The notes under the pieces were generated by a model. That model had not been told where the DNA came from. It saw nothing but the letters and a program-made list of their open reading frames with translations, and ran no database searches. This document shows positions 59,229 through 64,000 of a DNA stretch of 64,000 bases, in pieces. The position numbers and the translations under genes are program-made. The DNA is taken from positions 186,001 through 250,000 of the forward strand of contig NZ_FNYV01000007.1 in assembly GCF_900109115.1 (NCBI RefSeq), in the 5' to 3' direction. The stretch's first letter is position 1. Each line of letters opens with the position of its first letter. Source of the stretch: Micromonospora phaseoli. GTDB taxonomy: Bacteria; Actinomycetota; Actinomycetes; Mycobacteriales; Micromonosporaceae.

Positions 59229-60029
59229 TCACTGGGGCACCGTCGCCGAACGTAGTGTGGTGGAGTCCTCGAACGCCGGCACGGTGACGGTCGCGACTTC
59301 CTCTGAGTAGCCGAGTTGGTAGTTGTCGACAGCGTCCCTGAACCACCGGACTCCCTCAGAAGCGGCGAGGGCCTGCCGGAGCACGGCGGGATCGCCAATT
59401 GCCACGATCTCGAAAGGTGGGGAATGTACCCGCCCGTGTAGCAGCAGGGTGTTACCGACGCAGCGTACCGCGCTGGTCGTCAGTACGCGGACGTTCTCGA
59501 TCGACATTGCCTCGGCGCCGCCGGCCCACAGGGCGTTGACCACAGCCTGGACGTCCCCTTGGTGGACAACCAGGTCGTCGTTGGTCGCACCGTCGGGTAG
59601 GCGGCCGGACTGCGGCGCGTCGTCCAGCTCGACGATCAGGCCGGGGCCGGTGAGGGCGGTGAAGCCGGCCGCGGTACGGCTGGCATCGGCTCGTTCCTGC
59701 TGTTCCTTGATCGGGCCGTCCGAGTCGGCGAGGTCGGTCGTGCGGCTCTCGACCTCGCCCCGCAGTGCGGCGGCGCGTTCCTCGTTGGTCGCCACCTGAG
59801 CGCGGCGGTCCTCGATGAGCTCCGTGAGCTGGGGCCGCCGGTCCTCACGTAGCGCGGTGCCGCCGGCTGTGGTGGCCGTCGTGGTGAAGAGCAGCCCGGC
59901 CGCGAGGGCGATCAGCGGTACGCCGACCGACCAGAGCGGCCGGCGCTGGCGTGGCCGGCGGGGCAGTAAGCCGCCGACGAGTCGTCGCAGCGCCTTCTGC
60001 CACGACGCCGCGCCGGACGTGTACTCCAC
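59229..60029 (-). CDS. DUF881 family membrane protein
   Basis: 266 residues. One membrane helix lies at about 35-53 (VGVPLIALAAGLLFTTTAT), a coiled-coil-like helix at 65-105 (EDRRPQLTELIEDRRAQVATNEERAAALRGEVESRTTDL), and a C-terminal DUF881 fold with GPGLIVELDDAP, NALWAGGAEAMSIENVRVLTTSAVRCVGNTLLLHGRVHSPPFEIVAIGDP. Found next to sortase and CrgA genes in actinobacteria, probably in division-site biology. GTG 60029. First gene of the minus operon. Confidence 0.9.
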   Translation of the reverse strand: MEYTSGAASWQKALRRLVGGLLPRRPRQRRPLWSVGVPLIALAAGLLFTTTATTAGGTALREDRRPQLTELIEDRRAQVATNEERAAALRGEVESRTTDLADSDGPIKEQQERADASRTAAGFTALTGPGLIVELDDAPQSGRLPDGATNDDLVVHQGDVQAVVNALWAGGAEAMSIENVRVLTTSAVRCVGNTLLLHGRVHSPPFEIVAIGDPAVLRQALAASEGVRWFRDAVDNYQLGYSEEVATVTVPAFEDSTTLRSATVPQ

Positions 60030-60250
60030 GGACCGTCCCCCTTGATCTTGCGCTGCGGAGCCGCCTGGTGCGGTCCGAGCGACGTGGCTCTGCGCTGCGT
60101 TCCGGTGCGACCCGGTACGGGTCTGGCACCATTCGTGGATTGAACGGGTCTTCCGGACTACGCTAGCTCTCGAACATTATTGGCCATGGACCGTCGCCCT
60201 CGCGCCCGGTTGTCAGGCCGGACGAGGTCGTAACCCCTCTGGAGAGCGTC

Positions 60251-60514
60251 GTGCCCAAGTCTCAGGTCCGCAAGAAGAAGGTGTACACCCCGCCCACGGA
60301 CGTTCGCCCGACGGCGACCGCCGCGACGCGGAAGCCCAGCCCGATGTGGCTGCCGGTCTCTGCCGTCTCGCTGATCGTCTTCGGCATCGGCTGGTTGGTG
60401 GTCTACTACCTCTCCGAGCAGGAGTACCCGGTCATGGAGCTGGGCTACTGGAACCTGGCGGTCGGCTTCGGGGCGATGGTCGGCTCCCTGATCCTGCTCT
60501 CCCGCTGGCGCTGA
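60251..60514 (+). CDS. crgA: CrgA cell-division inhibitor/stabiliser
   Basis: 87 residues with the CrgA plan: MPKSQVRKKKVYTPPTDVRPT, then two membrane helices at about 31-52 (MWLPVSAVSLIVFGIGWLVVYYL) and 64-84 (YWNLAVGFGAMVGSLILL). CrgA binds FtsZ, FtsQ, FtsI and CwsA in mycobacteria and controls septation in Streptomyces. GTG 60251 follows CTCTGGAGAGC. Divergent from DUF881. Confidence 0.95.
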   Translation: MPKSQVRKKKVYTPPTDVRPTATAATRKPSPMWLPVSAVSLIVFGIGWLVVYYLSEQEYPVMELGYWNLAVGFGAMVGSLILLSRWR

Positions 60515-60631
60515 CCCCCAGTTCGTCGGGTACGACCAGCGGTGGTCAGCCCGGGCCCGGCGCAGCGGATGCCGGCGCTGCCTCCTAAGGTGTGCGCAGG
60601 GCGGCGTGGCCCAAGGTGCGAGAAGACTCAC

Positions 60632-60647
60632 GTTACCGCTGGGTAAC
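60632..60647. promoter_or_regulatory. Palindrome GTTACC-N4-GGTAAC upstream of the Fe-S reductase gene
   Basis: Perfect 6-bp arms, 16 bases in all, about 143 bases before the ATG of the next gene in an otherwise gene-free 275-base interval (60515-60789). Typical size for a TetR or GntR operator; binding protein unknown. A smaller hairpin (TGACC/GGTCA) lies at about 60669-60690. Confidence 0.5.
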
Positions 60648-60789
60648 CTTGCGCGTAGGCTGCACTGCATGACCGAGCGGAGCGAGGTCATCGACCGGTC
60701 AGGTTGAGATGCGGCGGCGGTAGGGCGGCCGCATCTCCGACCCGGTCGCCGAGCCGCTCGACGCAGCAGCAGACCGGGAGGCCAACTCG

Positions 60790-62985
60790 ATGGGCAGCGT
60801 CCAGATCGTCACCACGATCCTCGCGGCCGCCATTACCGCCGTGGCGGTGTGGCTTGCGGTGCGTGCGGTCTCGAAGATGGTGGCCGTGATCCGGCTGGGT
60901 CAACCCGACCCGACCCGGTTCGGCGAAAAGACCAGCCGTGCGACAACCATGCTCGCGGAGACCGCCGGACACACCCGGATGCTCCGCTGGAGCGTGGTGG
61001 GCGCGGCGCACTGGTTCGTGATGGTCGGCTTCGTCGTGCTGTCGCTGCTGGTGCTCGAGGCGTACTTCGAGGTGGTGTCGGCGACCGGCGGGCTGCCGCT
61101 GATCGGCGGCTGGGCGCTCTACGGGCTGGTCACCGAGTGGATCGGCATCCTGGGTGTCGTCGCCATCGTGGTGCTGATCGCCATCCGGCTGGCCAACCGC
61201 CCCAACCGGGCCGGACGCCGGTCGCGGTTCACCGGCTCGACGATGTGGCAGGGCTACTTCGTCGAAGCGGTCGTCCTCGCCGTACTGATCATGGGCTTCG
61301 TGATCCGCGGCTTCAAGGTGGCCACCGACCACTTCGAGTACCCGACCTGGGCCACCCCGCTCAGCCACGCGGTCGGCTCGATGCTGCCGGGCTGGGAGTC
61401 CGCCGTCAGCATCGCCGCCCTCATCAAGATCTCGATCTCGATGACCTGGGTCATCGTGATCTCGCTGAACGTGACCATGGGCGTCGCCTGGCACCGCTTC
61501 CTCGCCTTCCCCAACATCTTCTTCAAGCGGCAGCCGGCCTCGGCCGGCTCCGGCCTCGGCGCGCTGCGGCCGATGATGAGCAACGGCAAGCCGCTGGATT
61601 TCGAAGAGGCCGACCCGGAAAAGGACCAGTTCGGCGTGGCGCACGTCGAGCAGTTCACCTGGAAGGGCCTGCTCGACTTCAGCACCTGCACGGAGTGCGG
61701 GCGATGCCAGTCGCAGTGCCCCGCCTGGAACACCGGCAAGCCGCTCTCGCCGAAGCTGCTGGTGCTCAGCCTGCGTGACCACGCGTACGCCAAGGCGCCC
61801 TACCTGCTGGCCGGCGGTGGCAAGGACCTCACCGGCGAGGAGAAGGCCACCGCCGCGCAGCTCGCCCACGTCGACGTGCTGGCGCTCGCCGAGGCGGAGA
61901 AGCCGTTGATCGGCGACGCCGAGTCCGGCGGCGTGATCGACCCGGACGTGCTCTGGTCATGCACCACCTGCGGCGCCTGCGTGGAGCAGTGCCCGGTGGA
62001 CATCGAGCACGTCGACCACATCGTCGACATGCGCCGCTACCAGGTGCTGATCGAGTCGAACTTCCCCGCCGAGGCCGGCGTGATGCTGCGCAACCTGGAG
62101 AACAAGGGCAATCCGTGGGGCGCGCCGCAGAACACCCGTGAGGACTGGACGAAGGGCCTCGACTTCGAGGTCCCCCGCGTCGGCGAGGTCGAGGACTTCG
62201 AGTACCTCTTCTGGGTGGGCTGCGCCGGTGCGTTCGAGGACCGGGCCAAGAAGACCACGCGGGCGGTCGCCACGCTGCTCAACGAGGCGGGTGTCTCGTT
62301 CGCCATCCTCGGCGAGGGAGAGACCTGTTCGGGCGACCCGGCCCGGCGGATCGGCAACGAGTTCGTCTTCCAGATGCTCGCCCAGCAGAACGTCGAGACC
62401 CTCAACGAGGCGTTCGAGGGTCGGGAGCAGAGCAAGAAGAAGATCGTCGCGACCTGCCCGCACTGCTTCAACACGCTGGGCAACGAGTACGGCCAGCTGG
62501 GCGGCGAGTTCGAGGTCGTGCACCACACCCAACTGCTGGCACACCTGGTCAGCACCGGCAAGCTCACCCCGGTGCAGCCGGTCGACGGTGGCGTGACGTA
62601 CCACGACCCCTGCTATCTGGGCCGGCACAACCGGGTCTTCGCCGCACCCCGCGAGGTGCTCGGCGACTCGATCAAGGGTGATCTCGTCGAGATGCCGCGC
62701 AACAGCGAGCGCTCCTTCTGCTGCGGCGCCGGTGGCGCCCGGATGTGGATGGAGGAACGGATCGGCAAGCGGGTCAACGTGGACCGGGTGGAAGAGGCCA
62801 TGTCCACCGGGGCGAAGACGGTCGCCGTGGGCTGCCCGTTCTGCTCGACGATGCTCAACGACGGGGTGAACGGCAAGGGTGCCGGCGAGCAGGTCGAGGT
62901 GGTCGACGTGGCCAGCGTCCTGCTCCGCTCGGTCCGGCCCGAGCAGGCGCCGGGCACCGGGGAGCAGACACCGGTCGCCGGCTGA
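60790..62985 (+). CDS. Membrane-bound Fe-S oxidoreductase (HdrB/GlpC-like, Rv0338c-type)
   Basis: 731 residues. N-terminal membrane domain of five or so helices (to about 245). Two [4Fe-4S] ferredoxin motifs: CTECGRCQSQCP near 300 and CTTCGACVEQCP near 395. Then two CCG (HdrB-type) domains: WVGCAGAFEDRAKK...CPHCFN and HDPCYLGRHNRV...FCCGAGGARMWMEE...GCPFCS. Homologue of mycobacterial Rv0338c, an essential putative iron-sulfur reductase of unknown electron partner. ATG 60790. Confidence 0.93.
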   Translation: MGSVQIVTTILAAAITAVAVWLAVRAVSKMVAVIRLGQPDPTRFGEKTSRATTMLAETAGHTRMLRWSVVGAAHWFVMVGFVVLSLLVLEAYFEVVSATGGLPLIGGWALYGLVTEWIGILGVVAIVVLIAIRLANRPNRAGRRSRFTGSTMWQGYFVEAVVLAVLIMGFVIRGFKVATDHFEYPTWATPLSHAVGSMLPGWESAVSIAALIKISISMTWVIVISLNVTMGVAWHRFLAFPNIFFKRQPASAGSGLGALRPMMSNGKPLDFEEADPEKDQFGVAHVEQFTWKGLLDFSTCTECGRCQSQCPAWNTGKPLSPKLLVLSLRDHAYAKAPYLLAGGGKDLTGEEKATAAQLAHVDVLALAEAEKPLIGDAESGGVIDPDVLWSCTTCGACVEQCPVDIEHVDHIVDMRRYQVLIESNFPAEAGVMLRNLENKGNPWGAPQNTREDWTKGLDFEVPRVGEVEDFEYLFWVGCAGAFEDRAKKTTRAVATLLNEAGVSFAILGEGETCSGDPARRIGNEFVFQMLAQQNVETLNEAFEGREQSKKKIVATCPHCFNTLGNEYGQLGGEFEVVHHTQLLAHLVSTGKLTPVQPVDGGVTYHDPCYLGRHNRVFAAPREVLGDSIKGDLVEMPRNSERSFCCGAGGARMWMEERIGKRVNVDRVEEAMSTGAKTVAVGCPFCSTMLNDGVNGKGAGEQVEVVDVASVLLRSVRPEQAPGTGEQTPVAG

Positions 62986-63000
62986 CGGCGGCGTACCCGA

Positions 63001-63040
63001 CAGGCGCGGCGGCACCCCTCACCGGGTACCGCCGCGCCTG
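63001..63040 (+). terminator. Rho-independent-like terminator after the Fe-S reductase gene
   Basis: Perfect 12-bp arms CAGGCGCGGCGG (63001-63012) and CCGCCGCGCCTG (63029-63040), directly followed by GTTTTGT; 15 bases after the stop codon. Confidence 0.85.
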
Positions 63041-63244
63041 GTTTTGTATTGACCCGCATAAGTGTCACGAAATGGTCGACACCCTTTGTGTGCGGGCCGT
63101 AGCTCAAAGGTGAATGAGCCGTTGGTCGCCTTGATTCCGTACGGCGCCTTCCCTAATGTGAAGCACCGGCCGCCGTAGGTCGTCTGTCTCGCCCCTTACC
63201 GCTCGCGAGGCGCCCGGTGGCCGGTTGCAAAGGAGTCGGTACCG

Positions 63245-64000
63245 GTGGCAACCATGCCCCTCCATCGTCATGCGACGGGACGTGCCCGTCCGGGCGGCAC
63301 CCGTCGGATCGCTCGTCGGCTCGTCGTCCTCGTCGCCGCCGCAGCGGTCGGTGCTGGCCTGCTCGCCGCCCCCGCGTACGCCGAGCCCACGGTCGACGAG
63401 ATCGAGGCGCAGATCGACAAGCAGTGGCAGCAGTTGGAGCCCACGATCGAGCAGTACAACAAGGTGCGGGCGGAGCTGCGGGTCAACCGAGCAAAGTCCA
63501 AGGACCTGCAGAAGAAGATCGAGCCGCTGGCCCTGGAGACCGAGCTGGCGATGAACCGGGTGGCCGACCTGGCCTCCCGCTACTACGTCAGCGGCCCTTC
63601 GACCGAGCTCGGCGCGGTGCTGCTCAACGCGAATCCGGACCTGCTCGGCGAGCAGATGGCGCTCCTTGACCGGCTGGCGACGCAGGAGCGCCGGCAGCTC
63701 GAGGGCGTCATGAAGATCCGGAAGAAGTACGACGACCAGAAGGCCAAGCTCGACGGGTTGATCGCCGACCAGGAGAAGAAGGAAAAGCAGCTGGCGGCGA
63801 AGAAGAAGCAGATCGACGCCGAGATCAAGAAGCTTGAGCGTTCGCTGCCGGTGACCACGGTCAAGACGACCAACTGCCCGACCATCAACGGTGTGGTCAG
63901 TGAGGCGGCCCGGGTTGCCATCAGGACGGCCTGCGCCCAGGTCGGCAAGCCGTACGTCTGGGGTGCCACCGGACCGAACTCGTTCGACTGCTCCGGTCTC
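63245..64000 (+). CDS. NlpC/P60 peptidoglycan hydrolase with coiled-coil N-terminus, truncated by window edge
   Basis: About 252 residues visible. Signal peptide with an Arg-rich start and hydrophobic core ending APAYA near residue 48. A long coiled coil (about 50-200: EIEAQIDKQWQQLEPTIEQYNKV... KKEKQLAAKKKQIDAEIKKLE) precedes the NlpC/P60 domain, which begins CAQVGKPYVWGATGPNSFDCSGL with the catalytic Cys in DCSG; the rest is outside. RipA-like D,L-endopeptidase for septum splitting. GTG 63245 follows AAAGGAG. Confidence 0.93.
   Translation, partial: MATMPLHRHATGRARPGGTRRIARRLVVLVAAAAVGAGLLAAPAYAEPTVDEIEAQIDKQWQQLEPTIEQYNKVRAELRVNRAKSKDLQKKIEPLALETELAMNRVADLASRYYVSGPSTELGAVLLNANPDLLGEQMALLDRLATQERRQLEGVMKIRKKYDDQKAKLDGLIADQEKKEKQLAAKKKQIDAEIKKLERSLPVTTVKTTNCPTINGVVSEAARVAIRTACAQVGKPYVWGATGPNSFDCSGL

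Noticed and set aside
63041..63244. A c-di-AMP (ydaO-type) riboswitch before the NlpC/P60 gene
   Set aside because: Such switches are known upstream of actinobacterial NlpC/P60 genes, and I looked for their conserved blocks. Only GGTGAATG is present and the rest does not match. A covariance-model search with the ydaO family would decide; a significant hit would support it.

Overview
The window is high-GC (about 70% or more) actinobacterial chromosome, most likely from a Micromonosporaceae member (Micromonospora or Salinispora type). The grounds are the division and cell-wall kinase locus (fhaA-fhaB-pstP-rodA-pbpA-pknA-pknB, then crgA, a DUF881 protein, a class E sortase and pabA), paired XRE/DUF397 regulator genes, frequent GTG starts, and a short interspersed GTTAACAAGGGGCCC-type repeat that I associate with this family. 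I see no rRNA genes, insertion sequences, integrases or CRISPR arrays. It reads as core chromosome with accessory regulator islands, and the kinase cluster suggests the right half is not far from oriC.

Layout. 1-5.9 kb: the N-terminal part of a large P-type ATPase (minus strand, cut by the window edge), an MFS transporter, a GAP-family membrane protein, an SDR enzyme and a YbaK-type deacylase. 5.9-11.3 kb: a FrnE/DsbA oxidoreductase, SufE, a CBS-domain protein, prolyl-tRNA synthetase, a HAD hydrolase and an alpha/beta hydrolase. 11.3-17.7 kb: an XRE/DUF397 pair, an LPVTG-anchored surface protein, a SUMF1-domain protein, a GDSL hydrolase, and an ECF sigma factor with a membrane-anchored propeller protein. 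17.8-20.6 kb: a sulfurtransferase, then a TetR gene divergent from an FAD monooxygenase with clear repeated operators between them. 20.8-27.4 kb: a leucine/isovalerate catabolism cluster (TetR regulator, biotin carboxylase, HMG-CoA lyase, carboxyltransferase, acyl-CoA dehydrogenase). 27.4-38.4 kb: a degenerate M48-like protein divergent from an XRE/NB-ARC STAND protein, MarR and YceI, a glutamate-cysteine-ligase-like enzyme, membrane proteins and two PASTA-only proteins. 38.6-43.8 kb: a second XRE/DUF397 locus, orphan genes and a secreted subtilisin. 43.9-46 kb: a WecG-type glycosyltransferase, a nucleotide-sugar epimerase and tRNA-Leu(CAG). 46.2-60.5 kb: the STPK/FHA/peptidoglycan locus. 60.8 kb to the end: a Rv0338c-like Fe-S reductase and a truncated NlpC/P60 hydrolase gene.

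How the parts work together. PknA and PknB are Ser/Thr kinases, PstP is their phosphatase, FhaA and FhaB read phosphothreonine, and RodA and PbpA build septal or polar peptidoglycan. CrgA, the sortase and the NlpC/P60 hydrolase act on the same envelope. Short D/E-x-T-A-x-hydrophobic motifs recur in a PASTA-only protein, in PknB and in the long cytoplasmic tail of the sortase. They match the published mycobacterial STPK substrate preference and could couple these proteins to the kinase/FHA network. The main oddities are a biotin-dependent carboxylase cluster with no biotin carrier, a peptidase-like protein that has lost its HExxH, a degenerate P-type module, two families of short mobile-looking repeats that supply stop codons, and a triple 14-bp TetR operator.
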